A stretch of DNA of 64,000 nucleotides from Phycisphaeraceae bacterium (GTDB lineage Bacteria > Planctomycetota > Phycisphaerae > Phycisphaerales > UBA1924), in contig JAHBXB010000002.1 in the NCBI GenBank assembly GCA_019636655.1, positions 880,537 to 944,536 of the forward strand, given 5' to 3'. Both the position numbers and the translations under genes were made by a program. Position 1 is the first letter of the stretch. The number at the start of each line of letters is the position of its first letter. This document shows, in pieces, positions 35,159-43,813 of this stretch. Below the pieces are notes generated by a model. That model was not told where the DNA came from. It ran no database searches and saw nothing but the letters and a program-made list of their open reading frames with translations.

Positions 35159-35185
35159 GCCGGTCGGTGAATTCCCGGATTTTTA

Positions 35186-35214
35186 TTGACGGCCCCTCCA
35201 TCAGGGTGTAAACC
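35186..35214 (+). promoter_or_regulatory. Sigma-70-type promoter of the PEP-CTERM-like gene
   Basis: TTGACG (35186-35191), 17 bases, TAAACC (35209-35214). A GC-rich hairpin with CGTTCTG in its loop region lies just downstream (about 35220-35242) in a leader of roughly 100 bases before the start at 35326. Confidence 0.5.
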
Positions 35215-35325
35215 ACTGGTCGCGGGGCGTTCTGCGCCCGCGACTTCCACAATCGGAGCAGAGGGACTCAACCGACCCCGGCGGCGTCGCTGCGGTCAAG
35301 GTGTTGCGTTTGAGGAGCCCTCCCG

Positions 35326-36090
35326 ATGCGTTGTGAAGCCCTCTCGTTCCTCGCCGTGTCCTTCGCCGTGACCGTCCCGGCTTTCTCCCAGGTCAACTGG
35401 GAGACCCGGGTGCGGTACCTCGTCAACGGCTCGCCGACAACCAGCGTGATGCTGACCGAGAGCGACAGCCCGAGCGTGGACATCACCGTCCAGGCCGGCA
35501 TCTTCAACGTCACCGGCCTTGGTGCCGGCCAGGCCAATCACGGCTTGAGCATGTGGTCCGGACGGATCGAGAGCACGATCCCGGGCCTCAGCGTGGACCC
35601 CGCCACCTCTCGCGTGCCGGTCTACAACTTCGGCCCGGCGACCGTGTTCGGCGGGTTCGTCACCGGAAGCGGCACGCGGATCGAGGGGACAGACTCGCCC
35701 GGCTCCGAGGTCTACTCCGCTCGCGCGATCGCGCCGACCGAGCCGGTCGTGTGGAACTCGCCCGACCCGATACCGACCTCTCCCCCTGAATACGGTGTCG
35801 AGTCGTATGTCAGCGTGTTCCGCTACCGATACACGTTCCCGAACGGCGTCTTTGCGCAGACCGTGCTCTCCACCACCGGTCAAGGCGGACCCATCATCCA
35901 GTGGCAGGCGCTCACGGTGACGCCGCCTGAGGGCGGCACTCCAGGCGAGGTGAGTTTCATCGGAATCTCGCCGAGCCAGATTTTGCTCAACTACTCGGCG
36001 CCCACGCTTACGATCACGCGCCTTCCCGCTCCGGCGAGCGGCTTGCTCGCCGCGCTTGCCGGCTTGGCGATCGCACGCCGGCGTCGATAG
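35326..36090 (+). CDS. Secreted protein with PEP-CTERM-like sorting tail
   Basis: A 254-residue exported protein. The ATG at 35326 follows GAGGAG; the signal peptide is MRCEALSFLAVSFAVTVPAFSQ. The body is beta-rich (VRYLVNGSPTTSVML, IFNVTGLGAGQ) without a recognised family. The C-terminus, LPAPASGLLAALAGLAIARRRR, has the order Pro-rich motif, hydrophobic helix and Arg cluster expected of exosortase (PEP-CTERM-like) substrates. It is therefore likely to be processed and attached or released at the outer surface. No exosortase gene is in the window. Confidence 0.8.
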   Translation: MRCEALSFLAVSFAVTVPAFSQVNWETRVRYLVNGSPTTSVMLTESDSPSVDITVQAGIFNVTGLGAGQANHGLSMWSGRIESTIPGLSVDPATSRVPVYNFGPATVFGGFVTGSGTRIEGTDSPGSEVYSARAIAPTEPVVWNSPDPIPTSPPEYGVESYVSVFRYRYTFPNGVFAQTVLSTTGQGGPIIQWQALTVTPPEGGTPGEVSFIGISPSQILLNYSAPTLTITRLPAPASGLLAALAGLAIARRRR

Positions 36091-36357
36091 CGAGCATACG
36101 CACTGAGAACAGTCTCGCCCTCGCTCGCGCTCTCCGCTTCCGGCCAAGCGGACGAGTTTCTCTCTATATCTCCCTTCTTTCGGCGAACCTCGCCGCGGCC
36201 GAACCCCGTACTTCCGCTCGCGATAAACGGACGTGGCACAATGAGTTACTGCGCCCGTGAGTGGTTTCGCGCACCCAGAGGGTTAGACTCCCTGGTACCG
36301 CCGTGTGTTTCTCGCCGGCACCCCCCATTTGTGCCGACTTCCAACCGCGAGGAGCCC

Positions 36358-39186
36358 TTGTTGCGCTCAATCTTGCACTCAATCCGCATGGCCACCGCGG
36401 CGATGGTGTGTGTCGTTGCCGCATCGTTCACATACGCCCAGCCCTGTGCCGCCTGGCAGCAGGATGTCCTGGCCCCCACCGCCCGCAACCAGCAGGCGAT
36501 GACGTTCGACAGCGGCCGAAACGTCGCCGTGCTCTTCGGCGGCTTTGACGGTCGGCGCGTTAGCGACACGTGGGAGTTCGACGGCACCGGCTGGACGCGA
36601 CGCAACGTAACCGGGCCCTCGGCCCGCGTGCAATCCACGCTCGCCTACGACGCAGCGCGAGGGAAGTGCATCCTCTTCGGCGGCGACATGGGAGCCGGGG
36701 TCGCGAGCGGGGAGACTTGGGAGTGGGATGGCACCGCGTGGACGCTCCGCAACGTCCCCGGCCCCTCGGCGCGCTACCGGCACGTCATGGCCTACGACTC
36801 CGTGCGCCAGGTCATCGTGCTCTACGGCGGCTTCAACGGCACGACGCGCCTCGACGACACCTGGGAGTGGGACGGCACGGGGTGGACGCAGCGCCCGGTG
36901 ACCGGGCCGCCCGCCCGATCCACGCCGTCCATGGCCTTCGATTCCGCGCGCCAGCGCATGGTGCTCTTCGGCGGCTTCGACGGCGCTACATGGTCGAGCG
37001 ACACGTGGGAGTTCGACGGCGCCGCGTGGACCCAGAACCCCGCCGTGGGCCCGTCGCCCCGCAGCCTCGCGTCCGCCGCGTACGACGCGTCGCGTGGCGT
37101 GGTCGTCCTCGTGGCGGGTGAGACCGGGTTCGGCACCGACAGCGACGAGGTGTGGGAGTTCGACGGCACGCTGTGGACGCTCCGCGCCAGCGGCCTCGGG
37201 CTCTCCGCGCGCCAGTCCGCGGCGATGTGCTACGACTCGACGCGGCACCTGTCCGTTCTCGTGGGCGGCTCCACCGGGCTGACGCTCCTCGGGGAGACGC
37301 TCGAATGGAGCGGCGCCGGCTGGACGCTCAAGACCGTCAGCGGCCCGCCGCCGCGCACTGACGCCGCCGGCGCGTTTGACAGCGATCGCGCGGCGACCGT
37401 CGTCTTCGGCGGCCGGATCGGCCCCTCCGCGTACCTCGGAGACACCTGGGAGCGCACCGGCTCGTTGTGGGCCCACCGCACTGTCGCGGGTCCGCCCGCC
37501 CGCGACCGGCACGCGCTGGTCTTTGATTCCGCCCGTGGCCTGTCCATCCTCTTCGGCGGCCGCGATTCGATGGGCCGCCTCAGCGACACCTGGGAGTACG
37601 ACGGCGTCGCCTGGAGCCAATCCGCCGCGGCGGGCCCGTCGGCTCGCTCCGACCACGCGATGGCCTTCGATTCGCTGCGCGGGGTCACCGTGCTCTTCGG
37701 CGGATCCACCGACGGCGGCAGCGACGGCCAGACGTGGGAGTTCAACGGCGTGGCATGGACGCAGCGCGTCGCCCCGGGTCCAGTCGCCAGGTTCGGGCAC
37801 GCGATGGCCTTCGACGCAGCACGCGGCCGGACAGTCCTCTACGGTGGCCGCACCGGCACCGGGCTCAGCGCCTCGACCTGGGAGTGGGACGGCACCGCGT
37901 GGACACAGGTTGGGCTGGCCGGCCCCCCGGCGCTCGAATATCACGCGCTGGTGTACGACTCGGACCGGCACGTCGTCGTCCTCTTCGGAGGACAGACCGC
38001 GACCGCGGCGAACGGCCAGACGTGGGACTACGACGGGACTGCGTGGACGCAGCGGCTGGTCGGCGGCCCGTCGGCCCGCATCGAGCAGGCGATGGCGTTC
38101 GATTCCTCGCGGCAGGTGATCGTGCTCTTCGGCGGCACGTCCGCCGGCGGCACCAACGGCGAAACCTGGGAGTTCAACTCCGGCAGCGCCCCGATCATCG
38201 CGCAGCAGCCCGGCGGATCCTCGGCGTGCGACGGACAGAACGTCGTGCTCAGCACCGAGGCCTCCGGGGCCGAGCCGCTGGTCTTCCAGTGGCGGCGCAA
38301 CCTGGCCCCCATCTCCGACGGCCCATCGTTCACGGGCACGAGTACGCCCACGCTCACGATCCTGGCTTCCGCGGCGACGGCGGGCAGTTACGACCTCGTG
38401 GTCACCAGCCCGTGCGGGAGCGCGACCAGCGCCCCGGCCGCGGTCACCGTCGGCGCCGGCCCCACCATCACGCAGGATCCCCAGGGTGTCGACGCGTGCT
38501 CCGGCGCCAGCGCCTCGTTCACCGTCGTCGCCTCGGCTGCGGGGACGATCTCGTACCAGTGGCGCAAGGGTGGCGTGAACCTCGCGAACGGCGACGGCAT
38601 CTCCGGCGTGACCGGGCCGGTGCTGTCCATCACGAATCTCACGACGAATCACGCGGGCAGCTACGACGTCGTCGCGAGCACCGCGTGCGGCAGCACGCCC
38701 AGCCAGCCCGCCGCGCTGACCATCGGCCCCGGGCCAAACATCACGCAGCAACCCGTCCCGGTCGAGGCGGGCTCGGGCGGCGCCGCGACGTTCACCGTGG
38801 TCGTCGGCGGGTCGGGGCTCGGGTACCAGTGGCGCAAGGGCGGCGCGCCGCTGAGCGACGCGGGATCGATCTCCGGATCGACCACGACCACGCTCCAGAT
38901 CTCGCCGCTGACCAGCGCCGATGCGGGCTCGTACGACGTCGTCATCTCCAGCGACTGCGGCGGCACGACCAGCGACGCCGCGTCGCTCGTGGTCTTCTGC
39001 AGCAGCGACATCGACCGCAACGGGATCATCGAGCCCGTGGATATCGCCGCGTTCATCCAGGCGTGGTTCGGCTCGATCCAGGGCGGCACGCTCGAGGGCG
39101 ACTTCGACCACAGCGGCATCGTCGACCCGGTCGACATCGCGGCGTTTATCCAGGCGTGGTTCTTCCAGATCGGCTCGGGGTGCTGA
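36358..39186 (+). CDS. Secreted kelch-repeat, Ig-like and dockerin-like protein
   Basis: A 942-residue surface or secreted protein. After a signal peptide (LHSIRMATAAMVCVVAASFTYA) come twelve kelch-type repeats of about 48 residues (pattern PSAR..HAMAFDS.R..VLFGG....DTWEFDG..WT), enough for two beta-propellers. They are followed by three Ig-like domains of about 90 residues (QWRRNLAP, QWRKGGVNL, QWRKGGAPL cores) and a C-terminal dockerin-like pair (DIDRNGIIEPVDIAAFIQAWF, then DFDHSGIVDPVDIAAFIQAWF) ending GSGC. The start is taken as TTG 36358 because GAGGAG lies just upstream; ATG 36388 is the alternative and removes 10 residues. Adhesion or glycan binding is plausible. The propeller repeats are also repetitive at the DNA level. 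Confidence 0.88.
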   Translation: MLRSILHSIRMATAAMVCVVAASFTYAQPCAAWQQDVLAPTARNQQAMTFDSGRNVAVLFGGFDGRRVSDTWEFDGTGWTRRNVTGPSARVQSTLAYDAARGKCILFGGDMGAGVASGETWEWDGTAWTLRNVPGPSARYRHVMAYDSVRQVIVLYGGFNGTTRLDDTWEWDGTGWTQRPVTGPPARSTPSMAFDSARQRMVLFGGFDGATWSSDTWEFDGAAWTQNPAVGPSPRSLASAAYDASRGVVVLVAGETGFGTDSDEVWEFDGTLWTLRASGLGLSARQSAAMCYDSTRHLSVLVGGSTGLTLLGETLEWSGAGWTLKTVSGPPPRTDAAGAFDSDRAATVVFGGRIGPSAYLGDTWERTGSLWAHRTVAGPPARDRHALVFDSARGLSILFGGRDSMGRLSDTWEYDGVAWSQSAAAGPSARSDHAMAFDSLRGVTVLFGGSTDGGSDGQTWEFNGVAWTQRVAPGPVARFGHAMAFDAARGRTVLYGGRTGTGLSASTWEWDGTAWTQVGLAGPPALEYHALVYDSDRHVVVLFGGQTATAANGQTWDYDGTAWTQRLVGGPSARIEQAMAFDSSRQVIVLFGGTSAGGTNGETWEFNSGSAPIIAQQPGGSSACDGQNVVLSTEASGAEPLVFQWRRNLAPISDGPSFTGTSTPTLTILASAATAGSYDLVVTSPCGSATSAPAAVTVGAGPTITQDPQGVDACSGASASFTVVASAAGTISYQWRKGGVNLANGDGISGVTGPVLSITNLTTNHAGSYDVVASTACGSTPSQPAALTIGPGPNITQQPVPVEAGSGGAATFTVVVGGSGLGYQWRKGGAPLSDAGSISGSTTTTLQISPLTSADAGSYDVVISSDCGGTTSDAASLVVFCSSDIDRNGIIEPVDIAAFIQAWFGSIQGGTLEGDFDHSGIVDPVDIAAFIQAWFFQIGSGC

Positions 39187-39189
39187 CCT

Positions 39190-40773
39190 CTACTGGATGA
39201 GGTGCGCCGGCTCGGGCGTCTCCTCGCTGATCTTCTGCTTGCGGAAGCCGCCGCCACCGCCGTCGGGGTCCGGGAGCGAGTCGACGCTGAGTAGCACCAT
39301 GTCGTCGTCGAGCCGCAGTTGGAGGTGCACCGGGCGGCCCCAGATCGCGCGGATGGCGTTCAGGACCTCCCTGGCCTTGGCGACATCGACCTCCAGGCCG
39401 TTGAACTGGTGCGCGAGGTACAGCTCGCCGCGGTTGAGGTAGTTGCCGTCAACGACATAGATGAACGGCTGGCCCATGTTGGTGATCTGGTACAGCAGCG
39501 CCTGCTTGATGCGGCCCACGTCGCGGGAGACGATCTTGAGCTGGCCGCTCTGCGGGTCGCGCCGGTACTGGTACATCTTGTGGCGGTCGACGAAGTCCTG
39601 GGTGAGGAACTCGTCGATGAAGTTGACGTCGTTGTAGATGCGGCGGACCTCGAAGATCTTGTCCCGCCCCTTCATCGACTTGTCGTCGAAGGCCTCGCGG
39701 GCGCCCGCGGCCTCGAGCCGCTCCCAGTCGGCGCCGTGCCGGCCGGTGTCCCAACGCCGCTCGATCTCCTTCCACAGCTCGACGCCGATCTTGTAGGGGT
39801 TGAACCCGCCCGGGGGCATGTGTACCACGCCCGAGTGCTGCTCGGCGTAGTCGACGATCTCGCTGGCCTCGACGAAGTGATGGGTCATCAGCTTGGAGTG
39901 CCAGTAGGTCGCCCACCCCTCGTTCATGACCTTCGTCATGGCCTGGGGCGAGAAGTAGTACGCCTCGTCCCGGATCAGGCCGAGGATGTCCTGCTGCCAC
40001 TCGTCGAGGGGCGCCTCGCGCATCAGGAACTGCAGCACGTCGCGCGTCGGGCGCACCGGCACGCGGTGCCGGGCCGAGGCCTTCTTCTTGTCGAACTCCT
40101 CCCGCTGGCGCTTCAGCTCGCTCGCGGGGTTGATGAACGGGTCCATGTAGTCCTTGGCGGGAAGCCGGTCGGGCGTGAAGGACTCGCCATCTCCCGCATC
40201 GCCCCCCTCGCGACGCATGAACATCGAGTGCGGGTCGATCAGGTGCTCGATGCACAGGCAGGTGTCGATGAACCGCTCCACCGACTCGTGCCCGTGACGC
40301 TCCGCGTGCCGGCGGACGCGGGTGGCGTGGTTCGCCATCTCGTCCATCATCTTGCGGTTGGTCTTGCTGAACCAGAAGTTGTTCTTGAAGAAATCGGCGT
40401 GCCCGTAGACGTGCGCCATGACCAGCTTCTGGTCGAGCACGCTGTTGGACTCCTGCAGGTAGGCGTAGCAGGGGTCGTTGTTGATCACCATCTCGTAGAT
40501 GCGCCCGAGGCCGTAGGCGTCTCGCTTCGAGAGCTTTTCGTACTCCATCCCCCACCGCCAGTGCGGGTAGCGCGTGGGAAACCCGCCGTACGCGGCGATC
40601 TGGTTCATGACGTCGAACGGCAGCACCTCGAAGACGACCTCGAAGAAGTCGAGCCCGTACTGGCTCGCCCGCGCCTTGATCGCCTGCATGTGCTCGACCA
40701 GTTCCGGCGACAGATCGGTGCTGGGGGCGTTAGGAGGCATAATGGTATATCGGCCCGGGGCCCACCCGGACAT
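39190..40773 (-). CDS. spoVR: SpoVR family protein
   Basis: A 527-residue SpoVR/YcgB family protein, cytoplasmic and of unclear biochemical role, linked to spore cortex in Bacillus and to stress physiology elsewhere. Family signatures include YGLDFFEVVFEVLPFDVMN, GGFPTRYPHWRWGMEYEKL, NNDPCYAYLQESNS, AHVYGHADFFKNN, and EGWATYWHSKLM with HSGVVHMPPGGFNPYKIG. Length is as expected. The ATG at 40773 follows GGAGAGG; ATG 40740 is an alternative that lacks such a signal. It usually accompanies a PrkA kinase and YeaH/YhbH protein, which are not present here. It converges with the kelch gene, three bases apart. Confidence 0.93.
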   Translation of the reverse strand: MSGWAPGRYTIMPPNAPSTDLSPELVEHMQAIKARASQYGLDFFEVVFEVLPFDVMNQIAAYGGFPTRYPHWRWGMEYEKLSKRDAYGLGRIYEMVINNDPCYAYLQESNSVLDQKLVMAHVYGHADFFKNNFWFSKTNRKMMDEMANHATRVRRHAERHGHESVERFIDTCLCIEHLIDPHSMFMRREGGDAGDGESFTPDRLPAKDYMDPFINPASELKRQREEFDKKKASARHRVPVRPTRDVLQFLMREAPLDEWQQDILGLIRDEAYYFSPQAMTKVMNEGWATYWHSKLMTHHFVEASEIVDYAEQHSGVVHMPPGGFNPYKIGVELWKEIERRWDTGRHGADWERLEAAGAREAFDDKSMKGRDKIFEVRRIYNDVNFIDEFLTQDFVDRHKMYQYRRDPQSGQLKIVSRDVGRIKQALLYQITNMGQPFIYVVDGNYLNRGELYLAHQFNGLEVDVAKAREVLNAIRAIWGRPVHLQLRLDDDMVLLSVDSLPDPDGGGGGFRKQKISEETPEPAHLIQ

Positions 40774-40866
40774 ACGCCTCTCCGCCGGCCCGGGATCGAT
40801 CCGGCCCGCCGGAAGTGGGCGGTTCGCGCAGGATTGCGAACAAATGGGTGATCGGTGTGCACCGAC

Positions 40867-41340
40867 TCAGACGAGCCCCACCGCCCACGCCGCCGCCGAA
40901 AGACCCGCTGCGCCCACCACAAACCACCCGAGCCGTCGCTGGACTTCGGGCGATCGCTGGCAGATCCACGGCCGCAGCACCGACCACGCAATCAGGATGA
41001 CCGGCGGCGCCGCCGCGCTGATGGTGCACAACACCGCACCCCAACCGGGCCGGCCCGACCACTTGAGCGCCGCCGCGGCGACGGCCAGCGTCACGCCGAT
41101 CACGGCGATCGCCCGCAGGCTCGAGAGCGTGCGCATGTAGCCGGGCGTGACGCGGGTGCGCATCGTGCCCGCGATGATCTTGCGGAGATCCAGTTCCACG
41201 CCGCACTCCGGGCACCGCACGCCGTCGAGAGAGGTTGCCTCGTAGCCGCAGCCCGGGCAGCGGATCCCGCCGCGGGCCATGGCGGCGCGGAGCACGTCGG
41301 CGTCGGCGTTTTCCTTGGTCGTCGTCTCTGGGCGGGTCAT
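40867..41340 (-). CDS. Zinc-ribbon membrane protein
   Basis: A 157-residue protein with an N-terminal zinc ribbon (RCPGCGYEATSLDGVRCPECG) followed by three or four hydrophobic segments (LSSLRAIAVIGVTLAVAAAAL, WGAVLCTISAAAPPVILIAW, LGWFVVGAAGLSAAAWAVGL). The start ATG lies 13 bases after the stop of a similar upstream gene (41354-41854), so the two form a pair that may be cotranscribed. Function unknown. Comparable proteins are at 1139-1507 and 61742-62245. Confidence 0.75.
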   Translation of the reverse strand: MTRPETTTKENADADVLRAAMARGGIRCPGCGYEATSLDGVRCPECGVELDLRKIIAGTMRTRVTPGYMRTLSSLRAIAVIGVTLAVAAAALKWSGRPGWGAVLCTISAAAPPVILIAWSVLRPWICQRSPEVQRRLGWFVVGAAGLSAAAWAVGLV

Positions 41341-41353
41341 GCTGCGGCGCTCG

Positions 41354-41854
41354 CTATCCCCATGGTGTGAACGGCAGTATCACCGCCTGACCCAGGAGCC
41401 AGAACGCGTGGATCGCCAGGATCACGCCCAGCACCACGAAGACGCGCCGACGCGTGGCCGGCGGCCACACCCGCCGGCGCGTCCGCACAAGGAACACCAG
41501 CATTGTGCCGCACACCGCGAGCATCAGGAAGGAGATCGCCACGGCGATCATCTTGTCCCGCTGCACGGTCCCGCCCAACACGAGCGCGAGCAGCCACCCC
41601 ACCACCACCATGCCATCGAATAGCAGCGGCCACACCACGCCCCATAGCACCGCATACCACACAACATTATGTGACACCGCCTCGACCAGCCCCAGGTGCA
41701 GCCCCAGGCCGCACTCCGGGCAGCGGCCGCCCTCCAGCCCGCGGAGGCTGTAGCCGCACGCGGGGCAGTCGGCGTTGTGAGCGGCGAGGTATTCGTGCAG
41801 GAGGCGCTCGTCCTCCGCCCGCCGCGCCTGATCCTTCGGCCGCTTCACTTTCAT
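41354..41854 (-). CDS. Zinc-ribbon membrane protein
   Basis: A 166-residue protein: a charged N-terminus (MKVKRPKDQARRAEDE), a zinc ribbon (CPACGYSLRGLEGGRCPECGLGL) and four hydrophobic segments in the rest (VVWYAVLWGVVWPLLFDGMVVVGWLLALVLGG, MIAVAISFLMLAVCGTMLVFLV, VFVVLGVILAIHAFWLLG). The motif CGYxLRGL is shared with the protein at 61742-62245, marking them as one family. Function unknown. Confidence 0.75.
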   Translation of the reverse strand: MKVKRPKDQARRAEDERLLHEYLAAHNADCPACGYSLRGLEGGRCPECGLGLHLGLVEAVSHNVVWYAVLWGVVWPLLFDGMVVVGWLLALVLGGTVQRDKMIAVAISFLMLAVCGTMLVFLVRTRRRVWPPATRRRVFVVLGVILAIHAFWLLGQAVILPFTPWG

Positions 41855-41916
41855 GCCTTAGACTACACCCTTGCGGAGAGGTGCCGCGAATCACACGGGC
41901 GGCTACCCTCCTGCCG

Positions 41917-42255
41917 ATGGCAACCACCCGTCGCAGCCCAGCCCGCCGAACCGTCCCCGCCAATCGCAACGAGCCCGATTTCGTCGCCATGACAAGCCGG
42001 CTCATGAGCGCGATCGACGGGATCTCGCCGTACGAACTCGCGGATCGGATTGGCGTCAGTTACGAAACGGTCCGCCGCTACGCGAGGGGTGATCGTCCGT
42101 CGGTTGAGTTCCTCGCTCGGGCCGCGCTCATGCTCGACCTGTCGCTCGACTGGATCGTGCTCGGCCGCCGGCGGCCGGTCGCCCGAGCCGCGGGTGTAAC
42201 GAAGTCGCCGAAAAAGCCTACCCGCACGCCGCACCGGGGCCGCTCACGCCGGTAG
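41917..42255 (+). CDS. Small helix-turn-helix (XRE/Cro type) protein
   Basis: A 112-residue basic protein. The centre has a lambda-repressor-like HTH: PYELADRIGVSYETVRRYARGDRPSVEFLARAALML, with the ending SLDWIVLGR typical of such regulators. N- and C-terminal tails are Arg/Lys/Pro-rich (TRRSPARRTVPANR, KSPKKPTRTPHRGRSRR) and may add DNA affinity. It is divergent from the zinc-ribbon pair and could regulate it. The ATG at 41917 is the only good start. Confidence 0.8.
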   Translation: MATTRRSPARRTVPANRNEPDFVAMTSRLMSAIDGISPYELADRIGVSYETVRRYARGDRPSVEFLARAALMLDLSLDWIVLGRRRPVARAAGVTKSPKKPTRTPHRGRSRR

Positions 42256-42284
42256 GCCCCCGCTTCTCGTTCGGCGCCGCTCGC

Positions 42285-42626
42285 CTACAGCACGACGCGA
42301 ACTCGCCGCACAACGGCCGAGGCTGCTCGGATGATTGCCGTCTCACCTCCGGCCCGCAGGAAGCGGTCGAGCCCGAACCTCGCCGCGGCGTCGGGTGCCC
42401 GGACCGTAAGCACGCCCTTGGTAAACGAAACAAGTTCGGCGCCCTCCGCCAGGTCCCCGGGTACGGCGGCGAGCCACGCCGCGCTCACCGCGCTCAGCCC
42501 CCTGGCCCGTTTCCGAACATCCGTCGCGATCGCGTCCATGGCGGCGCCCAGCCCCAGGTCGTGAGTCGCCCGCGTCCGGTACCGCCGCGCGGCTTCGAGT
42601 TCGTGCTGGTGCTTCGCGGTGAGCAT
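42285..42626 (-). CDS. DUF721/DciA-like protein
   Basis: A 113-residue protein resembling DUF721, whose characterised members (DciA) load or stimulate the replicative helicase DnaB. Fitting features are the position of AWLAAVPGDLAEGAELVSFTKGVLTVRAPDAAAR (the W...VG..La.h..p..f..G.L.V pattern) and the overall size. The N-terminus is helical and basic. The ATG at 42626 was chosen since the upstream frame is low-complexity. It lies near parB, in line with a chromosome-maintenance neighbourhood. The similarity is short, so the assignment is tentative. Confidence 0.6.
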   Translation of the reverse strand: MLTAKHQHELEAARRYRTRATHDLGLGAAMDAIATDVRKRARGLSAVSAAWLAAVPGDLAEGAELVSFTKGVLTVRAPDAAARFGLDRFLRAGGETAIIRAASAVVRRVRVVL

Positions 42627-42709
42627 TGGCCGGGAGGATACCACGCACGGCCGGGGCGGGGCGCCCCCTCCCCCACTTCGGTCGCCGCGGCGGATACCGT
42701 GTGGGTCCC

Positions 42710-43804
42710 ATGGCGATCCCAATCTCTATCCGCTCGCTGACCAAGCAGTTCCCCGGCGGCGCCACCGCCGTTGATGAGGTGTCGCTCGATATCAAGGCCG
42801 GGGAACTGTTCTTCCTGCTTGGCCCATCGGGGTGCGGCAAGACGACGCTGCTGCGCATGATCGCCGGGTTCACCGAGCCCACCTCGGGTCGGCTGTCGTT
42901 TGCCGATCGCGATGTGACGTTTCTTCCGCCCAACAAGCGGAACACCGGGATGGTGTTCCAGTCCTACGCCCTGTGGCCGCACATGACCGTCGAGGCGAAC
43001 GTCGCTTTCGGGCTCGACGTCCGCGGCGTGGATTCCGCCGAGAAGCGGAAGAGAGTGATGCAGGCGCTCGCGAGCGTGCGGATGGAGGAATACGCCTCAC
43101 GCAAGCCCACGCAACTCTCGGGTGGCCAACAGCAACGCGTGGCCCTCGCGCGGGCGCTGGTCATCAGGCCGGATGTGCTGCTCCTCGACGAGCCGCTGTC
43201 GAACCTCGACGCGAAACTCCGCACCGACCTGCGGGGCGAGATACGCCAAGCGTGCAAGGCGTCGGGGATCACCGCGATCTATGTGACCCATGATCAGAAG
43301 GAAGCGCTGAGCATGGCGGACCGGGTGGCGATCATGTCCCGTGGCAGTGTGGTGCAGCTGGGCACGCCTTCGGACCTGTACCGCCGGCCACGGACGAGGT
43401 TTGTGGCGGAGTTCCTCGGCGAGACCAACTTCCTTGCGGGGGTTGTGGCGGAGCACCACAATGGGAGCACCCCCCCCACTGGCACCGTGGCGGTTGATAC
43501 GGATGCTGGTCGACTGCTCGCCACGACGAATGAGCAGATCGGTGTCGGCTCAAAGGTAACGTGCTCGGTGCGCCCCGAGGCGTGGCGGATCGCTGGGACG
43601 GCGGAGCAGGCCCCCAACCGCCTTGTCGGGCGGCTTGGTGAGACGACGTATCTTGGTGAAGTTGCCCAACACCTTGTCGAACTCACGCCTTCTACCCACA
43701 TCAAGGTGGTCGAGCTCAACCCCGCACTTGATGGGCTGGCCAGCCGCGGTTCCCTAGTCGCGGTGGCCACGAGTCCGCAGGACGTCATTGTTCTTGTTGA
43801 GTAA
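42710..43804 (+). CDS. ABC transporter ATP-binding protein (PotA/FbpC/UgpC type), orphan
   Basis: A 364-residue ATPase subunit of an importer. Walker A is GPSGCGKTTLL, the Q-loop is VFQSYALWPHMT, the signature is LSGGQQQRVALARAL, Walker B is LLLDEPLSNLD and the switch His is in YVTHDQKEA. A C-terminal TOBE/MOP-like domain of about 110 residues (from residue 245) is as in PotA, FbpC and MalK. The start ATG at 42710 precedes AIPISIRSLTKQF. No permease or binding protein lies nearby, so its partners are elsewhere or it is a shared ATPase. Substrate not readable. Confidence 0.9.
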   Translation: MAIPISIRSLTKQFPGGATAVDEVSLDIKAGELFFLLGPSGCGKTTLLRMIAGFTEPTSGRLSFADRDVTFLPPNKRNTGMVFQSYALWPHMTVEANVAFGLDVRGVDSAEKRKRVMQALASVRMEEYASRKPTQLSGGQQQRVALARALVIRPDVLLLDEPLSNLDAKLRTDLRGEIRQACKASGITAIYVTHDQKEALSMADRVAIMSRGSVVQLGTPSDLYRRPRTRFVAEFLGETNFLAGVVAEHHNGSTPPTGTVAVDTDAGRLLATTNEQIGVGSKVTCSVRPEAWRIAGTAEQAPNRLVGRLGETTYLGEVAQHLVELTPSTHIKVVELNPALDGLASRGSLVAVATSPQDVIVLVE

Positions 43805-43813
43805 TTGTTTGGG

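Noticed and set aside
36379-39111. Long minus-strand open frame opposite the kelch gene
   Set aside because: Arg/Ala/Gly-rich shadow; the plus strand shows ordered kelch, Ig-like and dockerin-like repeats.
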